Shown here piece after piece: positions 24,672 through 32,747 of a stretch of DNA of 48,089 nt. Origin of the DNA: an uncultured Gordonibacter sp. (lineage in GTDB: Bacteria; Actinomycetota; Coriobacteriia; Coriobacteriales; Eggerthellaceae); contig CAJFVW010000145.1 of assembly GCA_904420575.1 (NCBI GenBank), positions 1 to 48,089 of the forward strand. The letters run 5' to 3'. The notes beneath the pieces were generated by a model. The model was given only the letters and a program-made list of their open reading frames with translations, ran no database searches and was not told where the DNA came from. Made by a program: the position numbers and the translations under genes. Numbering within the stretch: the first letter of the stretch is position 1; each line of letters begins with the position of its first letter.

Positions 24672-24828
24672 GACCATTGCGAAAAAAAGAGCCGCAGCAC
24701 GACGGCGCCACCATCAAACCACCCAGAGGCTTAACGGGCAGCGAGCACCGCATCTCGAAGGCGGCCGCGCTATACTGGCAGGACGACGTCGAACATAAGA
24801 CCCATGCGCTTGCGCGCGGGCGGTTGCA

Positions 24829-24868
24829 GCGTGCCTCTTGTCTGGCATTCGGCCGGCAAGAGGCACGC
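24829..24868 (+). promoter_or_regulatory. stem-loop in the leader of the oxidoreductase operon
   Basis: Perfect 12-bp arms GCGTGCCTCTTG (24829-24840) / CAAGAGGCACGC (24857-24868), 16-base loop. TATACT at 24771-24776 may be the promoter -10, so the hairpin would be in a ~145-base 5' leader, 55 bases before the first gene. Confidence 0.5.
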
Positions 24869-24923
24869 ACGCGGAGAAGGCGGAAGCGCACGGAGCCGCC
24901 GTCGAGGCAGAAAGCAGGAAAAC

Positions 24924-26045
24924 ATGAGAGAAGTGATATGGCATGGACGCGGCGGGCAGGGGGCGTTCACGGCAGCGCGCCTGCTGGGCGCGGCGGCCTC
25001 GCTTGCCGAAGGACGGTTCGTGCTGGCGTTCCCCTCGTTCGGACCCGAACGCCGCGGCGCGCCCATACGGGCGTTCACCAAGATGGACGATGCCCCCATC
25101 GGCGACCGCAGCGCGAGTGCGCAAGCGGACTTCGTGGTGTATCTGGACGACACGCTACTTGACGAAGACTGGCAACGCGAGCTCAAGCCCGGCGGCAGCG
25201 TGTTGGTGAACAGCGCGCGCGCCTACGACGACCCGCGCATCGTGTCCGTGGACGCCGACGGGCTCTCCTCCGCCGTGCTTGGCAGGCCCATTCCCAACAC
25301 GGCGTTCCTTGGCGCCCTAGCCGCTCTGGACGACCGTGCGAGTCTGGCCGACGTGCATGAAGCCGTGCGCCTGTACATGCCGGAAAAGCTGCATGCCAAG
25401 AACCTTGTCATCATCGATGCGGTGTACGCGCAGTTCGACCCCGCGCGCGGCGGCACTGCGGCCGAAGGCGATCCTGCATGCGCGGGTCTGGTGGCGGGCG
25501 ACCCCGCGGGTGCAGCCGTTGCTGCCGAGGGCGACCTCGCGCGCGCCGGCGTGGCGGGCGCGAGGTCGCAGGACGCCTCTGGCGAGGGCGCGCTGCCGGT
25601 CGGGCCCTATCCCGCGGCGAAACCCCGGCCGGTTTCGCGCGCGGCCGGCGTGCGCATCCCCACGCTGCGCTCTGGTTCGCTGGACCCGGACTATGCGCGC
25701 ACCACCTGCTTCGAAGCCGGCTATCTGGTGGCCAAGAACGCGGGTTGGCGTTCGCTGCGGCCCGTGATCGACGCTGCCGCCTGCACCGGCTGCCTGCAGT
25801 GCTACCTGTACTGTCCCGACGGCGCCATCTTCAAGGCGTCCGCAGCGGACATGGCGGCACCCCCCGCCTCTTCGCAGGCCCCCGCGACGAGAGCGCCGCG
25901 CGCCGCCACACCCGCTCAGGCGGTTTTCGTGGACTACGACTTCTGCAAGGGATGCGGCATCTGCGTGAAGGCTTGTCGGTTCGGCGCCCTTTTCCTGGTG
26001 TCTGAACGGCAGGAGCAACGCGAGACGAGCGAGGTGGCCGAATGA
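24924..26045 (+). CDS. 2-oxoacid:ferredoxin oxidoreductase, gamma-delta fusion subunit
   Basis: 373 residues from ATG 24924 (AGGA just upstream). Residues 1-170 are the gamma domain (VIWHGRGGQGAFTAARLLG, SFGPERRGAPIRAF). Then comes a ~60-residue Ala/Gly-rich linker, then a delta-type segment with two ferredoxin motifs: CTGCLQCYLYCPDG and CKGCGICVKACRFG, which should hold two 4Fe-4S clusters. An extra ~45-residue Ala/Pro-rich stretch separates the two motifs. Such complexes oxidatively decarboxylate 2-oxoacids to acyl-CoA, passing electrons to ferredoxin, or run in reverse. The stop overlaps the alpha start by 4 bases (ATGA). Confidence 0.9.
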   Translation: MREVIWHGRGGQGAFTAARLLGAAASLAEGRFVLAFPSFGPERRGAPIRAFTKMDDAPIGDRSASAQADFVVYLDDTLLDEDWQRELKPGGSVLVNSARAYDDPRIVSVDADGLSSAVLGRPIPNTAFLGALAALDDRASLADVHEAVRLYMPEKLHAKNLVIIDAVYAQFDPARGGTAAEGDPACAGLVAGDPAGAAVAAEGDLARAGVAGARSQDASGEGALPVGPYPAAKPRPVSRAAGVRIPTLRSGSLDPDYARTTCFEAGYLVAKNAGWRSLRPVIDAAACTGCLQCYLYCPDGAIFKASAADMAAPPASSQAPATRAPRAATPAQAVFVDYDFCKGCGICVKACRFGALFLVSERQEQRETSEVAE

Positions 26046-27298
26046 GCGCGAAGCGGTTCCTTTCCGGTGACGAGGCGTTCGCCGAGGGCGTGCGTCTGGC
26101 CCGCCCGCAGGTGGTGTCCGCCTATCCCATCACGCCGCAGACGGTGGTGGTGGAACGCCTGAGCGAGATGGTAGAGGCGGGCGACCTGGCGGCCGAGTAC
26201 GTGCATGTGGAATCCGAGCACTCGGCGCTGTCGTGCGCCATCGGCGCGTCGGCGACGGGCGCGCGCACGTTCACGGCCACGTCGAGCCAAGGGCTGCTGT
26301 ACATGGCCGAGTGCCTGACCTATGCGTCGGGCGGGCGGTTCCCCATCGTCATGATGAACGCCAACCGGTCGACCGCGCTTCCGTGGAACATCTATGGCGA
26401 CCAGCGCGATTCCCTGGCGCTTTTGGACCATGGCTGGATCCAGGTCTATGCCGAGAACAACCAGGAGGCGCTCGATCTGGCGCTCATGGCGTACGCCGTC
26501 GCCGAGGACGAGCGGGTGCAGACGCCCGTCATGGTGAACCTGGATGGGTTCGCGCTCACGCATACCTACGAGACGGTGGAGGTGCCTTCGCCCGAACAGG
26601 CCGACGCGTTCTTGCCGCCGTATCAGACGAAGAACCGGTTCGACTTCGAGCATCCGACGAACATCGGCTTCTCGGCGGGGCCGGAGTACAACCGGTACTT
26701 CAAGTACCAGGAGCACCAGGACCTGCTGAACGCGCCGGCCGTGATCGAAGAGGTTGAGCAGCGCTTCGCCCAGGTGTTCGGGCGGCGCTATCCGGGCCTG
26801 GTGGAGGCCGTGCAGTGCGAAGACGCCGACTACGTGCTGGTGACGCTGGGATCGGCCGCCGGCCTGGTGCGCACCGTGGTGGAGTCCCTGCGGGCGCAGG
26901 GCCTGCGCGTGGGCCTGTTGCGCGTCCGCTACCTGCGGCCCCTGCCGACGGTTGCCTTGGCCGCCGCTCTCGGCAACGCGAAGGCCGTGGCCGTGCTGGA
27001 AAAGGACGTGTCGTTCGGTGCGGAAGGCACGGTGTTCACCAACGTGAATTCCGCCTTGCAACAGGCGGGCGTGCGCGTGCCCACCTATGACTTCATCGGT
27101 GGGCTCGGCGGCGACGACATCATGCCCGTGCAGGTCGAGGCCATCTTCCGCACGCTTGTTCGCTCCGTTTCGGAAGGGGCCGAAGTCCCCCGCGTATCGT
27201 TCCTGGGCATCGACGACACTCCCGGCGACGCCGCATCTGCCGCTTCGCCAAAGGATCTCGTCTCGGATGCCTGCCGCGACGTGAAGGAGGCGAACTAA
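26042..27298 (+). CDS. 2-oxoacid:ferredoxin oxidoreductase, alpha subunit
   Basis: 418 residues, PorA-like. The pyrimidine-binding domain has SAYPITPQTVVVERL (about 27-41), VESEHSALSCAIGASATGARTFTATSSQG (about 56-84) and MMNANRSTALPWNIYGDQRD. The transketolase-C-like domain begins near 258 (YVLVTLGSAAGLVRTVVE). The alpha subunit binds thiamine diphosphate together with beta. It overlaps the gamma-delta gene by 4 bases and precedes beta by 1 base: a tightly coupled operon. Subunit architecture is of the pyruvate/2-oxoisovalerate type rather than the fused IorA type; substrate not determined. Confidence 0.92.
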   Translation: MSAKRFLSGDEAFAEGVRLARPQVVSAYPITPQTVVVERLSEMVEAGDLAAEYVHVESEHSALSCAIGASATGARTFTATSSQGLLYMAECLTYASGGRFPIVMMNANRSTALPWNIYGDQRDSLALLDHGWIQVYAENNQEALDLALMAYAVAEDERVQTPVMVNLDGFALTHTYETVEVPSPEQADAFLPPYQTKNRFDFEHPTNIGFSAGPEYNRYFKYQEHQDLLNAPAVIEEVEQRFAQVFGRRYPGLVEAVQCEDADYVLVTLGSAAGLVRTVVESLRAQGLRVGLLRVRYLRPLPTVALAAALGNAKAVAVLEKDVSFGAEGTVFTNVNSALQQAGVRVPTYDFIGGLGGDDIMPVQVEAIFRTLVRSVSEGAEVPRVSFLGIDDTPGDAASAASPKDLVSDACRDVKEAN

Positions 27299-27299
27299 C

Positions 27300-28295
27300 A
27301 TGCCCCTCAATGCTAAGACCATCGCCGACGACGAGTTCTTCTTCGGCCACAAGGCGTGCGCCGGCTGTGGCGCCTCGCTGGTGGTGCGCACGTGCCTCAA
27401 GGTGCTCGGCCCCAAGGCCGTGTGTGCCCTGCCTGCCGGCTGCATGAGCGCGGTCGGGTTCAACTTCCCGCAGCTGTGCTTCGCCAACAACTCCATGATC
27501 ACGCCGTTCGCCGCCACGGCCAGCGTGCTCACGGGCATCGAGGCCGGGTTGCGCGCACAGGGCAAGAAGCCCGAGGACTGCACGGTCGTCGGGTTCGCAG
27601 GCGACGGCGCCACGGCCGACATCGGCCTGGCGGCGCTGTCTGGCGCCATCGACCGCAACGACGACATCCTGTACGTCTGCTACGACAACGAGGCGTACAT
27701 GAACACGGGCATCCAGAAAAGCTCGCTCACGCCGTTCGGGGCCAAGACCACCACCACGCCGGCCGGCAAGAACGCGCGCGGCTGTCTGACGCAGAAGAAG
27801 AACCTGTTCGAGATCGTGGCCGCCCATGGCATTCCCTATGCGGCCACGGCTTCCATCGGCTACCTTCCCGACTTCATGCGCAAGGTGGAACGCGCCGGGG
27901 CGCTGCACGGGACGCGCTACCTCCACGTGATCGCTCCCTGCCCGACCGGCTGGGGCTGCGCCGTAGACGAGACCATCGACGTGGCGAAGGAGATCGTGGA
28001 CTGCGGCCTGTGGTACCTGGCCGAATACGAGGGCCCGCAAACGCTGGCCGAGCAAGCCGCCGCGGGGGAGCCGGCCGCGCAGGGGGAGCAGGCTACGAAA
28101 GGCGCGCCCGCCATTCAGCCGGACGCCGCGTCCGGCGGACGGTTCACGCTCAACCGCAACCCGCGCGAGTTCTCCAGCGTCGAGGCCTATTTACGCCGTC
28201 AGGGCCGCTTCAAGCAGCTCGCCGACGAGGACGTAGCCGCCATAACCGCCGCCCGCGACGCCAAATGGGCAGCCATGCGCCGTGACTGGGCGTAA
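27300..28295 (+). CDS. 2-oxoacid:ferredoxin oxidoreductase, beta subunit
   Basis: 331 residues, PorB-like. HKACAGCGASLVVR (about 17-30) and a further Cys in PAGCMSAVGFN and PCPTGWGC are the family's 4Fe-4S ligands. The thiamine-diphosphate site is GDGATADIGLAALSGAIDRNDDILYVCYDNEAYMNTG (about 101-137), with the usual GDG...N pattern and Mg2+ ligands. The C-terminal ~60 residues are variable and include an Ala/Gly/Glu-rich segment. It is the last gene of the operon. A 31-base perfect inverted repeat lies 43 bases downstream. Confidence 0.93.
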   Translation: MPLNAKTIADDEFFFGHKACAGCGASLVVRTCLKVLGPKAVCALPAGCMSAVGFNFPQLCFANNSMITPFAATASVLTGIEAGLRAQGKKPEDCTVVGFAGDGATADIGLAALSGAIDRNDDILYVCYDNEAYMNTGIQKSSLTPFGAKTTTTPAGKNARGCLTQKKNLFEIVAAHGIPYAATASIGYLPDFMRKVERAGALHGTRYLHVIAPCPTGWGCAVDETIDVAKEIVDCGLWYLAEYEGPQTLAEQAAAGEPAAQGEQATKGAPAIQPDAASGGRFTLNRNPREFSSVEAYLRRQGRFKQLADEDVAAITAARDAKWAAMRRDWA

Positions 28296-28337
28296 GTCGT
28301 CTCGGCACGCCCTTCGCGCGCCGCAAACCGCACCGGA

Positions 28338-28368
28338 CCTGCATTACGTAGAATCTACGTAATGCAGG
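28338..28368. repeat. 31-bp perfect inverted repeat
   Basis: Arms of 15 bases (28338-28352 and 28354-28368) around a single A, with TTACGTAGA/TCTACGTAA at the core. It lies between the oxidoreductase operon and the first flavoprotein gene. It may be an operator or a terminator stem: GGCCTGGGTTTT follows on the plus strand. Confidence 0.7.
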
Positions 28369-28428
28369 AAGGCCTGGGTTTTGCGTAGTTTCCGCGCTGG
28401 CTGCCGGTAAGCCCCCCTCCTATTCTTG

Positions 28429-28482
28429 GATTCGCTTCGAGTCGGCTCGTACGCATACGAGCCGAGAGGCGAAGCGCGAATC
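28429..28482 (+). promoter_or_regulatory. long hairpin in front of the first flavoprotein gene
   Basis: Inner stem TCGGCTCGTA (28442-28451) / TACGAGCCGA (28456-28465) with a CGCA loop; outer stem GATTCGC (28429-28435) / GCGAATC (28476-28482) plus TTCG/CGAA between them. The ribosome site AAGGAGG begins 13 bases later, so it is either a 5'-UTR regulatory hairpin or a late terminator of the upstream operon. Confidence 0.55.
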
Positions 28483-28508
28483 GGGATATACCATAAGGAG
28501 GGCTTCAT

Positions 28509-30134
28509 ATGCAGGACGTCATGCAATCACGTCGCACGTTCATCAAGGCTGCCAGCGTAGCGCTGGGCGGTATGGCGGTGGCCGGATTGGCCGGGTGCGC
28601 ACCGGCTGCTACTGCTGCTAACGACGAGGCTTCGTCGGTTGACGGCATCACGTGGGATGAGGAATTCGACATCGTCGTAGTAGGCGGCGGCCTGGCGGGC
28701 ATGGTGGCTGCCGTGACCGCGGCAACCGAAGGCGATGGCGCCAGCTGCCTTCTACTGGAGAAGGGGCCGCAGGAAACCGGCAATGGCAACAGCGCCTTTG
28801 CTGCCGGCATGGTGCTGTGGACGAACCAGCGCGACAACTTCCTTGAATACCTCAAGGAGTTGCGCGGAGAGATGGACAACACGCCCGATGACGTTCTGGC
28901 CTCGTTCGCCGACGGCGTTTCGGAAAACCTCGACTGGCTGCGCTCGCTCCCCGGTTTCAGCGAAGACGAAGTGACCATCACGGAATACTACGCCGAAGGC
29001 ACCGGCGACAGCTGCTATCCCGAACACAATGAACTCGAGCACGCCTACTCCATCGGCCGCATTCGCTGGAACCCTTCGAACGAAAGCGGCAACACCCAGG
29101 TGACGCTCTTCATGAACTCCGTGGTGAATGCGTGCGGCGACGCCATCACGCGCAAGACGAACGCGCCGGTGACGGCTTTGGTGCAGGATCCGGAGACGAA
29201 GGAGATTCTCGGCTGCGTGTACACCAATGGCTCTTCCAGCACCTACGTCAAGGCTGCCAAAGGCGTCATCATGTGCTGTGGAGGCTTTGAAAACAACGCT
29301 CAGATGAAGGCCGACTATCTGAGCGCCCCGTGGGCCCGCCGCATTGCCGGCGAGTGCAACGAAGGCGACGGCATTACCATGTGCGCTCGAGCAGGCGCTG
29401 ATATGTGGCACATGAACAGCTGCGCCGGGTTCTGGACCAGTATGAGCAAGATCGATTCCGATCAGTGCCTCATGCGCACCCCGAAGGAGGAGGGCATCAC
29501 CGTCGGCGTGAACGGGCGACGTTTCTACATGGACTGGGACAAGGACGTGGCCGTCGATTGGGATTCGTTCACCGAGCGCGATTTGCGCCTGCACGTAGGA
29601 TCGCGCCACGGCCATATGCAGTTCGGTGGCGAGTGGCCTCATCTGCCCATGCCTGCCGTGACGTGGTTCATCACCGACGCTGCGGGATATCAGTCCATCC
29701 TTGAAAACAAGATGATGGCGATCACCTTCGACCCTATGGAAGGTTGGGGCTATACCGCCGAAACCTTGGAAGAGCTGGCGGGTCTCATTGACGTGCCCGC
29801 CGATGAGCTGACGCGCACCGTTGCGCAGTGGAACGAATGCTGCGCTCAGGGCGAAGACGTGTACTTCCATCGCCCCGCTTCCACGTTGAACCCTGTCGAA
29901 GGCGCTCCGTACTATGCGCTGTATTGTCCGCCGACCATGCTGAACACCGACGGCGGCCCGCGCCGCAGCGCCAAGGGCGAAATCCTCGACCTTGAAGGAC
30001 AGCCGATTCCCCATCTGTATTCTGCGGGCGAATTCGGTTCCGTGTGGTCGCACATGTATCAAGGTGCGGGCAATTTGGCCGAATGCTTGGCGTTCGGGCG
30101 CATCTCGGTGCGAAACTGCTTGGGCATCGCGTAA
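28509..30134 (+). CDS. Tat-exported FAD-dependent reductase of the fumarate-reductase type
   Basis: 541 residues. The N-terminus has a twin-arginine signal (SRRTFIKAASVALGG) ending in LAGC, a lipobox, so probably an extracellular Tat lipoprotein. FAD domain: DIVVVGGGLAGMVAAVTAA (about 54-72) and, near the end, YSAGEFGSVWSHMYQGAGNLAECLAFGR. The middle has MCCGGFENN and the capping-domain pattern of fumarate/urocanate-type reductases. No haem motif, so electrons must come from a partner. Eggerthellaceae encode many paralogs of this kind for different substrates. A membrane LuxR regulator gene follows. AAGGAGGG is an optimal ribosome site. The substrate cannot be named from the sequence. Confidence 0.88.
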   Translation: MQDVMQSRRTFIKAASVALGGMAVAGLAGCAPAATAANDEASSVDGITWDEEFDIVVVGGGLAGMVAAVTAATEGDGASCLLLEKGPQETGNGNSAFAAGMVLWTNQRDNFLEYLKELRGEMDNTPDDVLASFADGVSENLDWLRSLPGFSEDEVTITEYYAEGTGDSCYPEHNELEHAYSIGRIRWNPSNESGNTQVTLFMNSVVNACGDAITRKTNAPVTALVQDPETKEILGCVYTNGSSSTYVKAAKGVIMCCGGFENNAQMKADYLSAPWARRIAGECNEGDGITMCARAGADMWHMNSCAGFWTSMSKIDSDQCLMRTPKEEGITVGVNGRRFYMDWDKDVAVDWDSFTERDLRLHVGSRHGHMQFGGEWPHLPMPAVTWFITDAAGYQSILENKMMAITFDPMEGWGYTAETLEELAGLIDVPADELTRTVAQWNECCAQGEDVYFHRPASTLNPVEGAPYYALYCPPTMLNTDGGPRRSAKGEILDLEGQPIPHLYSAGEFGSVWSHMYQGAGNLAECLAFGRISVRNCLGIA

Positions 30135-30214
30135 CCGTCGCGCGCTTCCGTATCGCCACCCGGCTCGTACGCGCGCCAAGGCGAGCGCGGTATTTCAGGC
30201 GACGCGCGTCTTCA

Positions 30215-30244
30215 CGGCACGGTCGGCTTCGGCCGATCGTGCCG
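30215..30244. terminator. 13-bp UUCG hairpin abutting the luxR promoter
   Basis: Arms 30215-30227 and 30232-30244 pair over 13 bp with one G-U and a TTCG tetraloop. The -10 TATAAT of the next gene (30245-30250) starts at the very next base. It can terminate the flavoprotein transcript but also overlaps the promoter spacer, so it may be an operator. No T tract. Confidence 0.6.
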
Positions 30245-30250
30245 TATAAT
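30245..30250 (+). promoter_or_regulatory. -10 element of the membrane LuxR gene
   Basis: Perfect TATAAT, about 39 bases before the start codon. Confidence 0.6.
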
Positions 30251-30288
30251 GGGGGCTCGAAAGGGAAGATCCTGCCCAAAGGAGCGCC

Positions 30289-31851
30289 ATGAGCAGCACA
30301 GATGAACGTATTCCTGCCTTCAAAGCAGTCCCGGAACTCGTCGCCCTCTTGGCACTCAGTTTCCTTTGGCCATACTATCAGCGTGCATTTTACCGCGTGA
30401 CGTTGTTCCATTCGCTCGGCGACCCTTCGCTTGCGTACTTCGGCCTTTTCCTGGTGGTGTTTCTTGCGGGATGCATTGCGTTCGCCCTGTGGGCGAAGCG
30501 CATGGAAGCGGTGATCGCCCGTTCTTCCATGCTGCTGATCTTCGCCGTTCTCTCAGTGGTGGCCACCATGTACTTGTCGGGCATGGTCGTTCCGGTTATT
30601 GCGGGACCAGCGCAGATTGCATTCGGTGTTCTGGCCACTACCGGGTTCGCCCTCAGCATGCTGGTGGTCTCGGGTGCATGGGCGCTGCTGCTGATGCGCA
30701 TCGCCTATGCGAGAGGCCTGTTCAATGTTGTGGCGGTGTTGGTGGGATCGGCGATGGTGGCATGCCTGCTCTCTCCTTCGGCGGTGGTTTCCCCTTTGTC
30801 GACGGGCATCATGCCGGTATTCGGCGTGTTCGTGGCAGGCGTGGGCGCTTGGGTGCTGCAGCGTCGGCTTCCTGAGGAGAAGGGCGGGGCGAAGGCAGGC
30901 GAGTATTCCACCCTGAAGCAGGCTCCCTATGTGAACATGTGGCTGTTGCCACTGGTCGTCTATTTTCTCTTTTCGGTTTTGCACGCGGTGGGCTTTGCCA
31001 GCGATGCCACCACCGAAGTGCATGTGAACGACGGACACCTGTTGGGCGCCATATCTTCGTTTTCGGTGTACGTGGCGTTCTTCTTCTTTTCCACGTTGTT
31101 GCTGGCCGCTTCGCTCAATTCGCTCAGGTCGAAGTTGTCGAACCAGCGCAAGGCCATGTTCTGGGTGGCCACTATGGGCGTGCTCATCGGCATTTTTTCT
31201 GGCCTTTTCCTGTCGTCGCTTTTGGACGGGCTCGCTGCCGACGTCGTGTTCGTGACGTCGTCGGTGAACCGGTGTTTCATCGTGCTGCTTGCCGTGATCG
31301 TGCTGTTCATGACGTATCAGAACAGCTTGTCGCCGCTGAAGACGTTCGGCTTGTTCTTCTTCGGCGTGTTCGCGGTGGAAAAGGTGCTGGTGTACCTGGT
31401 GTTCCCGCTGCTGTTTTCCGCACATGCCGGCTTGGCGGAACAGGTCGCGCAACAGCTGGGCCTGGTGCTCGGCGCGCTGTCGCTCGTTGTGCTGCTGGTG
31501 TTTCTGGTGCGGCTGTGCCGAAGCGACGCGCTGCAGCTGTTGTTCCTGTCGAACACGGCGAACGTTGTCGTTGGCGACGTTCATGAGAACGCCGATATGC
31601 GTGTAGCCGCAGTCGGTAGGCTGGCGAGCGAACAGAGGCTGACGAAGCGAGAATCCGACATACTGTACTATCTGTCCCTTGGCTACAGCGCCAAACGCAT
31701 CGGCGAAACCCTGTACATTTCAGAACGCACCGTGCAGACGCACACGCAGAACATTTACCGAAAGCTGAACGTCCACACCCGGCAAATGGTGATCGATCTG
31801 GTCGAGCAGGAAGTAAGCGAGGCTGGCGAAGGCGTCGAGGCCGGCGGGTGA
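30289..31851 (+). CDS. membrane-bound LuxR-family regulator
   Basis: 520 residues. About 12 hydrophobic helices fill residues 15-430, arranged like a major-facilitator-type sensor domain. The cytoplasmic C-terminal LuxR helix-turn-helix (about 450-512) has LTKRESDILYYLSLGYSAKRIGETLYISERTVQTHTQNIYRKL. Such integral-membrane LuxR proteins typically lie beside Tat flavoprotein genes in Eggerthellaceae and are thought to sense the substrate and induce the reductase. AAAGGAG is the ribosome site. It is 154 bases downstream of the flavoprotein, same strand, with its own -10. Confidence 0.9.
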   Translation: MSSTDERIPAFKAVPELVALLALSFLWPYYQRAFYRVTLFHSLGDPSLAYFGLFLVVFLAGCIAFALWAKRMEAVIARSSMLLIFAVLSVVATMYLSGMVVPVIAGPAQIAFGVLATTGFALSMLVVSGAWALLLMRIAYARGLFNVVAVLVGSAMVACLLSPSAVVSPLSTGIMPVFGVFVAGVGAWVLQRRLPEEKGGAKAGEYSTLKQAPYVNMWLLPLVVYFLFSVLHAVGFASDATTEVHVNDGHLLGAISSFSVYVAFFFFSTLLLAASLNSLRSKLSNQRKAMFWVATMGVLIGIFSGLFLSSLLDGLAADVVFVTSSVNRCFIVLLAVIVLFMTYQNSLSPLKTFGLFFFGVFAVEKVLVYLVFPLLFSAHAGLAEQVAQQLGLVLGALSLVVLLVFLVRLCRSDALQLLFLSNTANVVVGDVHENADMRVAAVGRLASEQRLTKRESDILYYLSLGYSAKRIGETLYISERTVQTHTQNIYRKLNVHTRQMVIDLVEQEVSEAGEGVEAGG

Positions 31852-32046
31852 CGAAAGCGCCGAAATAGGCAGCATCGACGAGGACGCCAAGAGAATAGAG
31901 GGTGGCTTTCGCAGCATTCGTTCGTGGCCGATTGCTTCTGGCTGGTAGGTCTTCGGAATGACGGATGAGGCGCCGTCTTGGCCGTGTTCGTTCGCGAATG
32001 ACGCCAATCCATGATTGGTTACGATTGTGGCAGCGTTTTTTGGCGA

Positions 32047-32175
32047 AAATGAACGGGTATGGCACAGAGTTGGGCGAAACAAAGGTGCGACTTTTCGTTG
32101 ATCCCTTCAAAACCCCAGTTTGGAGAAAGTACTGACGACTTTCAGATGCGGCTTTTGTGCCATAGCCGTTCATTT
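32047..32175. repeat. 129-bp element bounded by 20-bp inverted repeats
   Basis: Left arm 32047-32066 and right arm 32156-32175 are inverted copies with 19 of 20 identical bases; 89 bases lie between them. No reading frame. The surrounding gap 31852-32270 also holds a 10-bp hairpin (arms 32207-32216 and 32223-32232). It could be a very small non-autonomous mobile remnant or a long RNA stem. No target duplication was seen. Confidence 0.6.
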
Positions 32176-32270
32176 CTGTCAGAAATCCGACCAAAGAACG
32201 GCCGTATGCAAGGAAAGCCTCTTTTCCTTGCAAGATACAACGAAGATTGCGCGATATAGTCGTGGTTTGT

Positions 32271-32489
32271 TCAGAAGTCTTCGAAGATGCGGCTGAGGGG
32301 GACGCCAAGCGCATCGGCCAAACGAACCAGCTTTTCCACAGTGGTGTTCGCCTTGCCGTTCTCAAGATCGCACAAGTACCCTTTGTTCATGCCGGACATG
32401 AAAGCAAGGCGCTCCTGTGTGAGGTTGCGTTCGTGCCGCAGCCGTGCGATGGTCGAACCCAGCTTATGTAGCGCCAAGGAATTATCCAT
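32271..32489 (-). CDS. small XRE-family transcriptional regulator
   Basis: 72 residues from ATG 32489. It is almost entirely a Cro/C1-type helix-turn-helix: LGSTIARLRHERNLTQERLAFMSGMNKGYLCDLENGKANTTVEKLVRLADALGVPLSRIF. No second domain. An upstream ATG at 32561 would add 24 residues overlapping the operator-like repeats and is unlikely. It stands alone on the minus strand between two plus-strand genes. Related 16-base palindromic sites lie just upstream of its start and a copy of their core lies just past its stop, suggesting autoregulation. Confidence 0.88.
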   Translation of the reverse strand: MDNSLALHKLGSTIARLRHERNLTQERLAFMSGMNKGYLCDLENGKANTTVEKLVRLADALGVPLSRIFEDF

Positions 32490-32523
32490 AGCCCGAAGGG
32501 TATGCGCTTCGTTGCCGCGGTCA

Positions 32524-32558
32524 TTCGAATATAATCGAATTATTCCGATATAGTCGAA
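32524..32558. promoter_or_regulatory. tandem XRE operator candidates
   Basis: TTCGAATATAATCGAA (32524-32539; TTCGA-N6-TCGAA dyad) and TTCCGATATAGTCGAA (32543-32558) start 19 bases apart. The 11-base core CGATATAGTCG of the second recurs exactly at 32252-32262, beyond the other end of the gene. The first includes TATATT on the minus strand, a plausible -10. Confidence 0.6.
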
Positions 32559-32698
32559 CAATCGCCAGATTTTTTGTTGGCTTGTCGAACGTTGGTATCG
32601 ATGCCGGTCATGTGAGATCGGCGCTCGGCGTGTCAGTGTTTAGTACAACGAAGAGCCAACCTCGACATACACCCGAACTCTTCCCGTTCTATCCGGTC

Positions 32699-32707
32699 TG
32701 GTATAAT
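32699..32707 (+). promoter_or_regulatory. extended -10 promoter of the symporter gene
   Basis: TGGTATAAT at 32699-32707, a perfect extended -10; transcription would start near 32713. Confidence 0.7.
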
Positions 32708-32747
32708 TCGTTTTCTGCCTGCAGGTATGTCGAAGGAGAGAAGCCGC

